A stretch of 64,000 bases of DNA from Platanthera guangdongensis (GCA_039583875.1 CM077162.1:168225220-168289219); one strand, 5' to 3'; positions 43,804 through 55,608 are shown, numbered from the stretch's first letter. Notes: generated by a model from the letters alone, not told the origin. Translations and numbers: made by a program.

Positions 43804-45922
43804 ATGGGCAAGACAAACCCTAATGCCGAGGGCCGCTCCAAGTGTGCGCAGCACTTCACCGACTATTGCTTCTTTGAAGGGCACACCAGCGAGGTGGAGC
43901 TCGCGGCATTCAAGACCGAGTATGTGCCGTCGGGCTTCGAGGCGCGCAGGCCGAGAGAGGGGGATGCTATCAACACTTTCTACGGGGACGAGCTCGCCTT
44001 CCCCATCTCGCATTTTGAGGTGGGGTTCCGCCTCCCCCTCTGGCCGGAGATTCGACAAATCCTGAAATACCATGGCGCGGTACCCGCGCATTTGAATTCC
44101 AATGTCGTCGCAATGATGGTGGCGTTCGCGAGCTACCTCCGGCGGGAGAAGATTTAGTTCAACCTGACAGTGTTCAGGAAACTCTTTTCTTACAAGGCGA
44201 TGCCGGATGGGGTCGCCTACTTCGGCGGCTCGCTGATCAAGGTTCGAGAGATCGCGAACAAGCATCACACTTGGATGACCAAGATCGCCTTCATTAAGGG
44301 CGATCTCGGCAGCATCCCCTACTCGCCCCAGCAGAAGGGAGAGGAGGTCTACTGTCCACCTTCCGTGTCCAGCAACGATGCCGAGCTCCACAAGTACTTT
44401 CTCCACAAGTACTTCGAGGTCACCTTCCTACGAAGGGGCCTTGACTCGCTCCCCCCCCCCCCCCCCCGTTCTACCTGGCGAAGGTATCGTTCTCTTCTCC
44501 TCTTGCCGAGCTCACCCGATGGCCGAGCTCGCCATATTGCTGCTGGGTTTCTTCTAACTTTTTCCAAGTATTTTCTTGCAGGGGAGCAGATAATTCGCGC
44601 GAACCGGCCATTCGCGGATCCGGGGTCGCACACGGACCCCTTTGCTCGCAAGAAGGCGGCGGCGGCCTGCCGAGATGAGGCGGCCCTCTCCTAACCCTCT
44701 TCCAACAAGAGGCGACATGAGGATGCGGGGTCGAACCAGCCACACCGCCAGCGGCCGCTAAAGAAGATGAGGAGAGCCATGCTGGCTCTGCGGGGGCAAC
44801 AACAACAACAACAACTCCCAGCCCCAAATACATTAGCTCGTCTGAGACCCCTCCCGACGCGTCGCCGGAGAGCCCGCTGAAGGAGATTACCAGCAAGGGA
44901 CGGAAAGGCAGCGAGGGACCTTCTTCCGCAGCGGCGATCTCTCCTCCTCCATCGGCGAAGAGGGAGGCCCGCGAGCGCGCGGCGCCGAAGCAACAACCCC
45001 TCTTCAATTTCGGGGGGCGGTGGAAGTACTCGACAGGTGAGCCCATGCTGCAGTGGGATGAGCTGGCCCACCGGGTCTCCATCTCCACCTTGCACCCATC
45101 CTGGCATGACCACGAGCCCGCCACCGGTCATGTCTACGCCCTCGCCTTTGGCCTCTATGGACACGAGGATGCCGAGGCCTACAAGCATATGGCCCTCCGG
45201 TAGCTCAGCTAAGAGGGTCTGCAGGCCCACCTGCGGACCATGGAGCTCCACCACATGCTGACTCGCCGCAGCTTCGCCCTTAGCAATCAACTCCAAAAAG
45301 TTGAGAAGGCTTGCGATGTCGCCAAGGACAAAATCGCTGATCAGGTGAGACGGCTCAGAATCACTGAGTGTCTTCTCGCCCAGACCGCCGGCGGGTTGGT
45401 AAGTGTCAAGCACTCCCCTTCTCTTTTACTTAGAACATTCTGCGCTAATACTAAATCGGATTTTTTCTTTACCAGGACGCCAAGGTGGCAGGGGAGGTTC
45501 AGGATCGCAATGCCGATCAAGGGGAGGAGATTAGCCAGCGGCGCGCCCGCCTTGCCGAGCTGGAGGGGGCGAACGTGAAGCTGAAGGAGGAGAATCAGCA
45601 TCTCAGCCGCGAGGTCCGCCGCCAGGCAGAGATTTTCTTCCCATCCCACGACGTCGACCCTACCCTCCCCTATAAGAGGCCGCGGATCTTTGGAGAGGCT
45701 GATCTCGCCGAGAGGTTGTGGATCAAATCCATCCAAGTGGCCGAGTGTACCCTCCAAATGATGAAGGACACGGGGGTGCTGGTGCAAGGGTGCGAGGAGA
45801 TCTCCGCCAGAGACCTGATGCTGAGTTTGTTCCCGACGACGCTGCCCAGTGAGAAAGAGTACAGCATGGACGCGATGTTCGGGAAGGGCCTTCCGGATCA
45901 GCTAGGTGAAGGGGAGGACTAG
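43804..45922 (+). pseudogene. Antisense gene 2 of the Tat element: putative gypsy-type transposon protein, with candidate introns
   Basis: ATG 43804 starts MGKTNPNAEGRSKCAQHF. Residues about 25-150 resemble the domain known as 'putative gypsy type transposon' in plant proteins (VPSGFEARRPREGD, FEVGFRLPLWPEIRQILKYHGAVPAHLNSN). A TAG at 44155 interrupts the frame. A 17-C run near 44452 and a CAA run near 44805 mark frame changes, and two stops occur near 45201-45210. Candidate introns are 44484-44581 (AAG|GTATCG to TTCTTGCAG) and 45399-45475 (TTG|GTAAGT to CTTTACCAG). The second joins the coiled-coil exons in frame (TAGGL-DAKVAGEV). The C-terminus has YKRPRIFGEADLAERLWIKS and ends at 45922. Homologues of this kind occur on the antisense strand of Tat-type elements; the function is unknown. 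Confidence 0.65.
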
Positions 45923-46540
45923 TTCGGCCGGGGGGGCGGGGGCGAGGCCTGAATTTATACATCTTCGTTTTGGTTTACTCGCCGAGGCGAGCCCCTGTAA
46001 ACATATTTTGTAAACACCCTTATTTAATGAAAGATTTTTGATCATACCCATGTCATTTTTGTTTTTTGTTCTATTTGATGTGCTCTATATGTCCGCGAGT
46101 GCTTCCCCAGGAGACCTTGCGCAGGAGGATATTGTGAGTAGGATAGTCATTAGTACGCGCCCGCGAGAGAGTACGTTTGGGTGCTTGCCGAGCTTCAGAC
46201 GATTCGCGAGCGGGCTGCTCTTCTCCCTTGTCATGCCACCTCATCTCGCCCGCGAGCCATCCAGGTTGAACTCAGAAAAATTCTTCCAAGTAAAATAGAT
46301 GAAGGGGTGAAGTACCCTGGCCTGGAACGCCTTCCTTCAGCAAGGTCCTGAGACCTGGCTTGCCACCCCTTTGCCAGTGTCGAGCTGGATTGGGCGAGTC
46401 CAAACTCGCCTGTGCAGGATCCCTATGTCTATATCGAGCTCGGTTGGGCGAGTCCAAGCCCGCTTATGAAGACCTCTTCCCCCTTATTCCTTGGCATTCT
46501 AAACTTCTTGGTCTTTTATCTGGCGATTTCAAGGCCGATA
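45923..46540 (+). other. 3' region of antisense gene 2 and spacer
   Basis: No coding region. TTGTAA and AATGAAAGA motifs at about 46007-46035 could serve polyadenylation of antisense gene 2. A short direct duplication with TTGGGCGAGTCCAA lies at 46380-46470. Confidence 0.5.
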
Positions 46541-47488
46541 CAATCGAGTGACTTCCTACCCTGCCAGCTAAGTGAGCCTGAGAGCGGGATCTGCTCGAGG
46601 CCCAAGGATGACATCGAGTGACTTCCAGCCCTGCCAGCTAGGAGAGAGCCTGACAGCGGGATCTGCTCGGGATCCACTACCAATACCATCGAGTGACTTC
46701 CAACCCTACCAGCTAGGTGAGAGCATGACAGCTGGATCTGCTTGAGGTCCACCACCAATGCCATCGATTGACTTCCAGCCCTGCCAGCTAGGTGAGAGCC
46801 TGATAGCGGGATCTGCTCGAGGCCCAAGGATGACATCGAGTGACTTCTAGCCCTACCAGCTAGGTGAGAGCCTGACAGCGGGATCTGCTCGGGGTCCACT
46901 ACCAATACCATCGAGTGACTTCCAGCCCTACCAGCTAGGTGAGATCCTGACAGCAGGATCTACTCGAGGCCCAAGGATGACACCGAGTGACTTCCAGCCC
47001 TGCCAGCTAGGTGAGAGCCTGACATCGGGATCTGCTCCGGGTCCACTACTAATACCATCGAGTGACTTCCAGCACTGCCATCTAGGTGAGAGCCTGATAG
47101 CGGGATCTGCTCGAGGCCCAAGGATGACATCGAGTGACTTCCAACCCTACCAGCTAGGTGAGAGCCTGACAGCGGGATCTGCTCGGGGTCCATTACAAAT
47201 ACCATCGAGTGACTTCCAGTCCTTCCAGCTAGGTGAGAGCCTGACAGTGGGATCTGCTCGAGTCCCAAGGATGACACCGAGTGACTTCCAGCCCTGCCAG
47301 CTAGGTGAGAGCCTGACAGCGGGATCTGCTCGGGGTCCACTACCATTACCATCGAGTGACTTCCATCCCTGTCGGCTAGGTGAGAGCCTGATAGCGGGAT
47401 CTGCTCGAGGCCCAAGGATGATACCGAGTGAATTCTAGCCCTGCCAGCTAGGTGAGAGCCTGACAGCGGGATCTACTCGGGGTCCACA
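46541..47488. repeat. Dimeric tandem repeat, about 13 units of 72/75 bp
   Basis: Two subunits alternate: one ends CTCGAGGCCCAAGGATGAC, the other CTCGGGGTCCACTACCA. Both contain ATCGAGTGACTTCCAGCCC and CCAGCTAGGTGAGAGCC. On the plus strand they read as 24- and 25-residue units (147 bp per pair), so the frame is kept; long open frames run on both strands. I treat these as by-products. Repeats between pol and the 3' LTR are common in Tat-type elements and can seed satellites. Confidence 0.9.
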
Positions 47489-47576
47489 TTCACTTCGCTT
47501 CTTCATGCGAGCTCATTGCAATAGTATTGGCATGTTAAAGAGTTTTCATTAAAAATCAAGGCATAACTTACAAGCT

Positions 47577-48830
47577 TCAAGGAAAAAAACGTTTTAAATC
47601 ATCACCACTCCAGGTGAGACTTAGGGTCTCGCCCTCCACATTTTGGAGTCGATAACCTCCCGATTTTAAAGCCTCCTTCACAATTAACGGTCCTTCCCAG
47701 CTGGGGTTGAGCATCCCTACGGACGCCGACCTCCCTGCTGCGTCCACCTTCTGGAGCACCAGGTCCCCTTCCACAAATTGTTTGACTCTGACATGCTTGT
47801 CAAAGTACTTGGCCTTTCTCCTCTTCACCTCTTCTTTCCGGAGGGTGGAGAGGTCCCGTAGTTCTTCCACCATGTCGAGGGAGAGCGTTAGGTCTTCCCC
47901 GTTCTCGGCCTGCCATTCTTCCCTACCTTCCTTGGCCGTAACAACTCGAGGTGTTTGGACTTCAAATTCCACGGGGAGCACGGCCTCACACCATGGGAGA
48001 GCCTGAAGGGGGTCTCCCCAGTAGCTGTGTTGGGGGTGGTTCTCAGGGCCCAGAGAACCGAGGGAAGATGCTCCACCCAGCTCCCCTTCAGATTCTCCAC
48101 TTTCTTCTTAAGGAGGTTGACGATGATCTTGTTCGCATATTCCACCTGCCTGTTACTCCTCGGGTGGTGAACCGAGGCGAACCTGAGGTTGATTCCCAGC
48201 TGTTCGCAGAAACTAGTGAACTCGGCGCTGGCGAATTGGGGCCCGTTGTCCGTGATAATGGCCTGGGGAAGCCCATAGAGGCAGATGATCTCCCCCCAAA
48301 CAAAATTCCTGATAACCTGGGAGGTCATTTTGGCCAGCGCCTTCACTTACAACCACTTCGAGATGTAATCGATCATTACTAGGAGACACCTCCTCTGCCC
48401 ACTGGCCTGGGGGAACGGCCCAACCAAATCCATTCCCCAAATGGCGAAGGGCTAGGGGGCTGTGATACTTTTGAGTTGTTGGGCCGGCTGTAGCTGGAGG
48501 GGGCAAATAGCTGGCACTTATGGCACCTCCTTGCGAACTTCGTTGCATCATGGCCTAGGATGGGCCAGAAGTACCCCTGCCTGACGATTATTCCCTCCAG
48601 GGTCCGACTCCCGGAGTGGCTCCCACACTCTCCAGAGTGGAATTCCTCCAAGATCCTTTGTACTTCGCCCTCGACCACGCATCGAGCCAACATCCCTGAG
48701 AGGCTCTTCCTGTACAGCTGCCCGTCCTGGAGGAGGTAGTATGCTGACTTGTGCCTTAGCTTCTTCTTATCTGCCCCCTCCGGATACTATCCTGTGGAAA
48801 AGAAAGTTACAACTGGGTCCATCCATAAAG
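47577..48830 (-). pseudogene. pol: Tat integrase
   Basis: Minus strand. The N-terminal zinc-binding region is at 48693-48530 (HSGECGSHSGSRTL, then CHKCQ). The core has ITDNGPQFASAEF with the second Asp and HHPRSNRQVEYANK with the Glu (48346-48100). The first Asp region near 48430 reads GEWIWLGRSPRP after a frame change. The C-terminal domain (47981-47577) has RRKAKYFDKHVRVKQFVEGDLVL and LNPSWEGPLIVKEAL, ending LKRFFP. At least two frameshifts, near 48480 and 48000, break it. Confidence 0.85.
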
Positions 48831-49932
48831 TCAGTTGCTCAATCTCCATGAGCTCTCTCTCTTTGATGGAGGGGCGGAATAGGTTGGTGATGGTACCCCC
48901 ACCTGGGGACCATGCTTTGCTAGTTGGTCGACCTGTTCGTTTTCCTCCCTGGGCACGTGTTGGATGGAGAATGTTTGGAAAGTGCCTATGACCCCCTTTA
49001 CTTTGGCCAAGTATAATCTCAAGGTGGGCTCCCTTGCCTCAAACTCCCCGTTGATCTGGGAAGCTACGACTATGGATTCGGTAAGGACCTCCATGTCCAA
49101 CACCCCCAGCTCCCTGGCCCGGCGTAGCCCTGCTATCACGGCTTCATACTCGCCTTGATTGTTGGTGATGGGAAAGTGCACCACCACCGTCTGCTCAATT
49201 CTAGTCCCCTGAGGGCTCTCCAAGATCACCCCCACTCCTATGGAATGCCTCCCCGAAGCGCCATCTACCTTCACCTTCCAAGGAGCTGGACGGTTGAGCT
49301 CTTCCTCTGCCACTTCAATCACATAGTCAGCCAAGAAATCGGCCATCACTTGAGCTTTGATCGAGAGCCGCGGAACGAATGAGACGTCGAACTCACTCAA
49401 CTCCACCGACCACTTGTCCAGCCCGCCTGAATGCTCCACCCCCTCAAAGATGTTGCGGTGAGGATGGTCAGTCACCACTCGGATTGAGCGTCCCTGGAAG
49501 TAAGGTCGCAGCCTCCGGGCTGAGATAATCAGGGCAAAAACCAGCTTTTCCAAAATTGGGTACCGGAGCTCGGCCTTCGTCGGGATCCGGCTCACGTAAC
49601 AAATGGGGAGCTGTTTCTTTCCTTCTTCACGAACTAGGACGGAGCTCAAGGCCTCCGCCCCGACCCCGAGATATAAAAACAGGTCCTCCCCCTCCTTCGG
49701 CCCTTTGAGCAGCGGAGCCTGAGTCAACTGCCTCTTGAGGGCCCGGAATGCCTCCTCGCACTCCTTGGTCCATTCGAACTTTAGACCACCCCTCAATGTT
49801 TTAAAGAATGGGGAGCACTTCTCTCCTGCTCGGGAGAGGAACCTACTCAACCCTGCCAGCTTCCCCGTCAGCCGTTGGACCTCCTTAGCATTCCGCGGTG
49901 ACCCCAGCTCTAAGATAGCCTTGACCTTGTCT
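48831..49932 (-). pseudogene. pol: Tat RNase H and second (archaeal-type) RNase H
   Basis: An open 339-codon piece (49850-48831). It starts in the RT-connection region (LSRFLSRAGEKCSPFFKTL) and continues through the first RNase H (LYLGVGAEALSSVLVREE, ELRYPILEKLVFALI, VVTDHPHRNIF). The second RNase H has WKVKVDGASGRHSIG, NNQGEYEAVIAGLRRA and EVLTESIVVASQING. In that domain the third acidic position is Glu (TES) where relatives have Asp. Upstream sequence to 49932 stays in frame and lacks the stop found in the duplicated copy at 62953-63099. Confidence 0.88.
49786..49932. repeat. 147-bp Tat segment present on both sides of element C
   Basis: Positions 49786-49932 and 62953-63099 are the same Tat pol sequence with about five mismatches. 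Element C's right LTR ends at 62952 and is followed by CCACC, which equals 49786-49790, so the original insertion point was there. The left side runs 142 bp past it before joining Copia gag sequence. A simple insertion would leave a 5-bp duplication only. Confidence 0.9.
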
Positions 49933-49933
49933 T

Positions 49934-50688
49934 CAGACTGAGCAGTTCATCATTGCCTGTGACTTTGTCTTCAGGCTGATCTTCTGTTGCTTTGAAGGCT
50001 ATTATCTTCTCTTTTCTTGTGGCGGGTGAAGCAGCCTTCTGTTCTTCTTCTCTGTTCTTAATGAGCAGCTCATAAGATTTGAGCTTGCCCAATAGAGCTT
50101 CTATGGTGATCTCATTCAAACTTCTGGCATCCTTGATTGGCCAGATTCTTGAATCCCAAGTGCTAGAGAAGCACATTAGAATTTTATCATTGAGTTTAGT
50201 CAGTGATATCTCCTTATCCAAAGTCCTGAGTTCACTGACTATTAGACCAAGTCTATTGTACATATCTCCAACTAATTCAGCTTCTCCCTTCTTGAAATTC
50301 TCATATTGAGATATGAGGTAGGATCTCCTGTCCTTTCTCTCATCAGCTGATCCTGACACTATTTCAGTGAGCTTATCCCAAATTTCCATTGCTGAATTGC
50401 ATTCAGCCACCTTTTGAAAGATGTCATCAGACATGGTCTGGACTAAGATGTTCATAGCCTTGGCATCAGCTACCTTCCATTTCTTGATGTCAGCATTTGT
50501 TCCTGATGGAGGTGGAACAGCATTTGCACTTGAGTTCTCTGGAGGTCTTGGGCAAACTGTCAACACAGAATTAAAAATATCCTCATCAATAGAATTCGTG
50601 TATAATCTGATCCTTGCTTTCCAAAGTGCAAACTTGGATAGATTGCATACTGGAGGTCTGGTGCTAGCATAATATTTGTTTGGGCCAT
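49934..50688 (-). pseudogene. gag: C' gag N-terminal fragment
   Basis: Almost identical to the gag start of element C (61291-60540): STRPPVCNLSKFALWKARIRLY, IDEDIFNSVLTVCPRPPENSS, EIWDKLTEIVSGSADERKDR. One A is missing just after the ATG at 50688, so the ATG is out of frame with the gag body. The fragment ends at about 49934 where it joins Tat sequence, before the zinc knuckle. Confidence 0.88.
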
Positions 50689-50819
50689 GATTTGTGAAAA
50701 CAAAATCTAATAATGAACTCAAAAGAAAACAGATCTAACTAGGAATCTTTGGGTTCATGTATTAGCCTGTGCAACCACCAAGGTGTGGTATGTTTAACCA
50801 ACCTGGCTCTGATACCAAT

Positions 50820-52350
50820 TGAAAGTGCAGCTAGATCTGATATACTCTAGAGGGGGTGAATAGAGTATATGGTGCTTGAAACCTTTTTACAATAATTATT
50901 GTAATCTGAGTGAACAGGGAAGCAGCTATTAATTCAAATCACAGAATAACCTACAACATAAATTAATCACAAATCTAAACTAATCACAAAACAATCATAG
51001 CTAAAAACAAAAGATAAAGACAAGCAAGCCAGAAAACACAAGAAGCTATAGTGGTTCCCCTAAAATTTGGTACATCCACTCTTCTACCACCCTAGGTAGG
51101 AATCCACTGCAGGATGAGTTGATAAGGTGTCCTGGGCACCAATGAGCTTTTGATAAGGTGCTCAGAAACCAAAACAGATTTTTTTGATCAGGTGTCTTGC
51201 CACCAATGAGCATTTGACAAGGTGCTCAAAAACCAAGCTCAAACTTTTGAAGGGAGTTTGAGAAACCCTTTACAGAGATGGGGATGAGAGAATGATGGAA
51301 GTCTTCTCTTTCTCAAATCATCTGAGAAGACTATGTGGATCTGATGGTGTCAAAGCTCCCCCTGAGTCCTTGAGATGTTCAGGAAATGAAGCTTTGTTGT
51401 AGGGTGATAGGCCTTCAGAAGTTGATCTCCAGCAAATGATGATTTCAGCAATAGCTGAAATGTTAGGTGTTTGGAGTCTTTGAAAGATGTTGGCCTTGAA
51501 CACTTGAATCACAAGTGATCAGAAGATTTAAGATGGTTGATCTCCTTGGATGTGTGTTCTTGAGAGAATTCTTTGAGACAGAGAATATTTTTTTTCTTGT
51601 TCTTCTTGTTTGTGTTCTGAGTGATAGAGAGATTTTAAAAATCTTGTATTTTATTCTCTGGTACTGAATAGAAAAACATCCTCTGTAAAGAATAGTCGTT
51701 GGCTTGACATTAATTGTCTCCTTAATTTCAATTGTCTTCTGGAGGAAAGTCCAAAGAAACATTCCTGGATAATCCCTTGAAACTTGGTCCAGAAATAAAT
51801 GAAAACGGCTAGAAAATCTTCTGAATTAATTGCTGAATAACTCTTTAACTGTTCTGAATTTGAAACTTGAAAGATCCTTGAAGTCATCAGAAAATCGTCG
51901 AACTGAGCTCTGCTATCGTCGAACTGAGCTCAGCGATATGGACTTATACAGCAACAAAAATCGTCGATCTGAGCTCAAAGATCGTCGAACTGAGCTCAGA
52001 GATAGAGATCCAATGCTGAGTCAAGATCGTCGAACTGAGCTCGCAGATCGTCGAATGGAGTTCGACGATTTGTTGAAGTTGAGTTCGGCGATCGTAGAAT
52101 GGAGTTCGATGATCTGTCGAAGTTGAGCTAGACGATCGTCGATTGGAGTTCGACGAATCGTCGTGCTGAGCTCGACGATATGACTTAGTCTCAAACTGAA
52201 AATCCAGGGTCTTGAGGGCAGCTTCCAAACCTAGACTTCTAACCCTTAGACTCAATTCTAATTGACCTTTAGATCTATACAGGAGGTCAAAAATAGGTTT
52301 CCTAGAGACATAGTGATTCTGACCCAAATTAGTAATATGGTGTTCCAACA
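50820..52350 (-). repeat. Element C left LTR (1531 bp)
   Basis: In plus orientation it starts TGAAAGTGCAG and ends TTCCAACA. It is the 3' LTR of C and the 5' LTR of C'. U3 repeats of the ATCGTCGAACTGAGCTC type are at 51893-52180; one unit pairs ATCGTCGAA with TTCGACGAT around five bases. The shared U5 blocks are near 50850 and 51045-51075. Confidence 0.93.
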
Positions 52351-52366
52351 ATCTCCCCCTATTTGG
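52351..52366 (-). other. Element C polypurine tract
   Basis: Minus strand CCAAATAGGGGGAGAT next to the LTR start; the same as in element A apart from flanks. Confidence 0.9.
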
Positions 52367-52517
52367 GTTAGGATTACTATTTACAGAACTTGGAAAAATT
52401 AAATAACAACATACACACCAACAATACAGAAAAACAATAAGCAGGGCATTGCAGAACCACAGATATATGTCATCCCAGACAGAATTCAGAATTCAAAATG
52501 ATTGTCACCTTACATAG

Positions 52518-55500
52518 TTATTTCTTCTCCTTGCTCTTTATGAGTTTGATTTCTCTATTGGGGTTGAGAGCTTTCTTCTTTGATCTTGTGTCACCTACTG
52601 CACCTAAAGAAGTTTGCTGTTTGGGCCTTAGAACTACAGCTTCAGGATGCAGCTCCATGTATCTATCAGAATCAAAGAATTTGCTTGAAGCATATCTTTC
52701 CAACTCTTTCTTTCTCTATTCAGACAATGTAGTGAAGTTGGAGGAGTCTCTGCCTTGCTCTCTAGCTTTTTTAATCTGGTCTAGTGCAGCAAGCTCTTTC
52801 ATCCTTGCAGTCCAAGCAGTTGGATTATTTTCAGGATCTTCAAATGGCACTGGTGGTTCATATCTATTTGATGGATTTTCCTGAGGAGGCCTGGATGAAA
52901 CCACTTCCTTTAGCTTATAGGGAAAAGGACCAGAGGTTGTGTTAGATGAGATTTGTCCTTCCCTGGAGTAGGGATGTTGCCTTGAGTAACCTTTAGAATA
53001 AACCTGGACTTGTCTTTGATTTCCTCTGTAGTTTCCTCTTCTGGATTGAGAACCCCTGGACTGGCTTCCCCTATGATAGGATCTGGCATGAGGCTGATAG
53101 GGGGTTTGGCTTTTAGAAGAGGGTTGAGAAGCTGAACTTCCACCTGCACCTGCATCAGGAGGAGGTGGTGGAGGAGGATGAGGATGTTGAAATTGGGAAG
53201 AGCCTTTTTCATATTTCCTCTTTTTCTTCATGGCTTTGAGTTGATTCTTTGAATACTGCATCCAGTGCTCAGTTATGGGGCAGTCATGAAGAATATAATA
53301 TGGAATGTCATTGTTATCCTTGACTTTGGCTGGAGGTACTCTATTCATGGCTTTGCTTCTTGCCTTTCTCTTCCTGGCAATAGTGGCAGAGGAGTCATCA
53401 GAATCAGTCTTGAACTCATCACTTTCAGAGCTTTGCTCATCATAAAGAGCATCAATCTTTTTCATCAATTCTTTCTTGAGCTGTGTTGAAGCAGATGAGG
53501 CAGCTGTGATTTGAGCAGCAGCAGATACAACACTTGTAGCAATTGAAGTTGAAGTAGTAGCAATAGTAACAGATACAGAAGGTTCTGGAGCAGTAATAAT
53601 AGCAGTTGGGGCAGCAACAGTTTCACCTTCAGAAACAACAATATCAGCAGCATGAGGAATATCATCAGCAAACACAGAAGGATCAAAATCAAGTGCCTCT
53701 ATCATATGGATATCATCAGAAACAGCAACATGTGTAGCAGCAACAGAAATATCAACAACACTTTCAGTAGCAGGAGGGGCAGCAGCATCAGAAAATCAGA
53801 AATGCTTGCAGCAGGAGTAGCAGCAGCATATACTGAATTAATAAAGGAAGTTATAATATTGGTATCACAGCATGAGAAGGGCACAAGGGCCTTGGAGAAA
53901 TCCTCTGGGTGCTGGACAGCAACTCTCTCTGGAAAACAAGCTTTCTCTGGCAGACAACTGAACTACATAGAGTCAAACACTGAGAATAAGGACTTGATGT
54001 TCACTGGAAAGACTGCAACTGGAGGTGGAACTGGAGCTTGAGGAAGAACAGCAGCAGCAGCAGCAGCAGCAAAAGCTGAAGAAACACCAGACACAGCAGG
54101 CAAGCTCACTTCATAGGGCATCTCCCCCTGCCTAGATTCAGACAAAGCTGGATCAAGGCACACTGCTGAAGGGATTGCCTGAGGGAATATTGAGGAGAGA
54201 CTGGCAGAAAGAGCTGCCACTGACTGGAGTAATGGATCCAAGGAGGTCTCCAAGAGAAGAGATAGCCTGGGGCTAGCAATTCATATATCCTGTCAGCTAG
54301 GGCTGGAACATCTACTTGCTCAGCAGTGACCGGAGCAGAGTTAGAGGATGGAGGTGGAGCTACTGGTGATGGTGGTGGAGAGCTGGTGTATTGGGGAAGA
54401 GATGGTTGAGGTGTGGGTAAAGTGATGATGGAAGACAAGGGGGTTGAGATAGATGGTGTGAAGGTGGGTTGATCAATGATCTCTTGTAGCAGTTCCTGGT
54501 AAGATGTTGAAGAAGAGGGCAGCTCAGGAGGTGAGGAGGGTGAGTCATCCATGAAGGAATCATCAATAAGATTGAAGGATGGAATAGATGGTGATGTTTC
54601 AATATCTGGTTGAGGGTAGGAGTATAATGGATGGAATGGTTCTTCTGTGACAGTTGGAATTGGAGATTGTATTGATGTTGGAGATGGGCTGGAGATGATG
54701 ATAGTGGATGGAGTTTGAATGGTAGATGGAATTGGAGAAGATGGAATTGGAATGGTGGATGGAACTGGAATGGTGGATGGAATTGGAGTAGGAGGAGAGG
54801 CATCAGCAGGCAAGTCATCTGTAGGGGCAGAGACCTGAGGGGAAGTGACTATGGCAGTCCTGGTTCCTGAAGGTGTGCTGGAAGAGGGCATGCTGGGCTT
54901 GGTGATCTGCCTGTCTTATTTACCAAATAGGGCACAAGACAGTCTCTTGGAAGCATTAATGTGTATCCCAGAAGATACTAGCAATGCAGGGCATCTGTTC
55001 TGCAGGAAAAGGCCTAAGATCCTCCCAAAATTAACAAAACTCTTATTAATTTTCTTTTTAATAAGGTCAAAGAAGACCTCTCCCCAGTTCAAATTCTTCT
55101 TGTCCACTATGGCTCCCATTAAGCAGAGCTGATACCTAGAAATGGTATCATGGGCAGAGTGCTTAGCCAACAGAACTTTCCCAACTACATCATCCAGGAA
55201 TCTATATTCCACAGACAGATTCTTCTTCAGCAGCTTGCTAGGGTTAGCCTCAGAATGACCCATTCTTGCAAGCAAGTCAGCATATTCCTCTCCAGATAAA
55301 TCAACAGAATCTCCACCAGAGCTCAACTCAAAAACTTCTGTCAGAATTGCTGGGGTCAAGGGTACCTGGGTGCCAGAAATTGATCCAATGATTGTGTTTT
55401 GATCTTAGTTGTGGGCAGTGTAGACCCACTCTTTAATCTCATCAGCAGCAAGTTTAATCCTAGTGGTCAGGATTGTAGCAAGTTTCTGCTCCTTGAACAA

Positions 55501-55608
55501 CTCCAAGATGTCCTGGAAAACCTGATCTGTTGTGCTGAAGGACTCTATGTCAATGTCAAAGCCGGCATCGAATTTCATGGCGGCAAGAACAGCAACAGAA
55601 ACGGCCAT
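52518..55608 (-). pseudogene. Element C env-position accessory ORF (aORF), about 1030 codons, broken
   Basis: ATG 55608 is chosen because it aligns with the start in element B (MKFDAGFDID follows) and sits six bases after TTTTTGCAG|GT. The shared domain has DEIKEWVYTA, AILTEVFEL, GKVLLAKHSAHDTI, NWGEVFFDLIK and INASKRLSCALFGK. Stops follow YTAHN and FGK. A Pro/Ser/Ile/Thr-rich repeat region comes next (54891-54300). Frame changes occur near 54200 and between 53960 and 53700. Then come a Lys/Arg-rich part (ARKRKARSK), IPYYIL, a poly-Pro run and a C-terminal ARMKELAALDQI with YMELHPEAVV (52703-52518). The order matches element B along the whole length. Function unknown; no membrane segment seen. 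Confidence 0.82.

Noticed and set aside
46516..47438. Long repeat-encoded frames on both strands in the Tat tandem repeat
   Set aside because: Openness comes from unit lengths divisible by three. No promoter or start is associated and no domain is seen.
51830..52126. Plus-strand frame reading RRTEL repeats
   Set aside because: It is a translation of the U3 palindromic array in the LTR of element C, on the antisense strand; a shadow of the repeat.
53465..53705. Leucine-rich frame that looks like a membrane protein
   Set aside because: It is an alternate frame of the Ala/Thr/Val-rich low-complexity part of the element C aORF, which is the supported frame.
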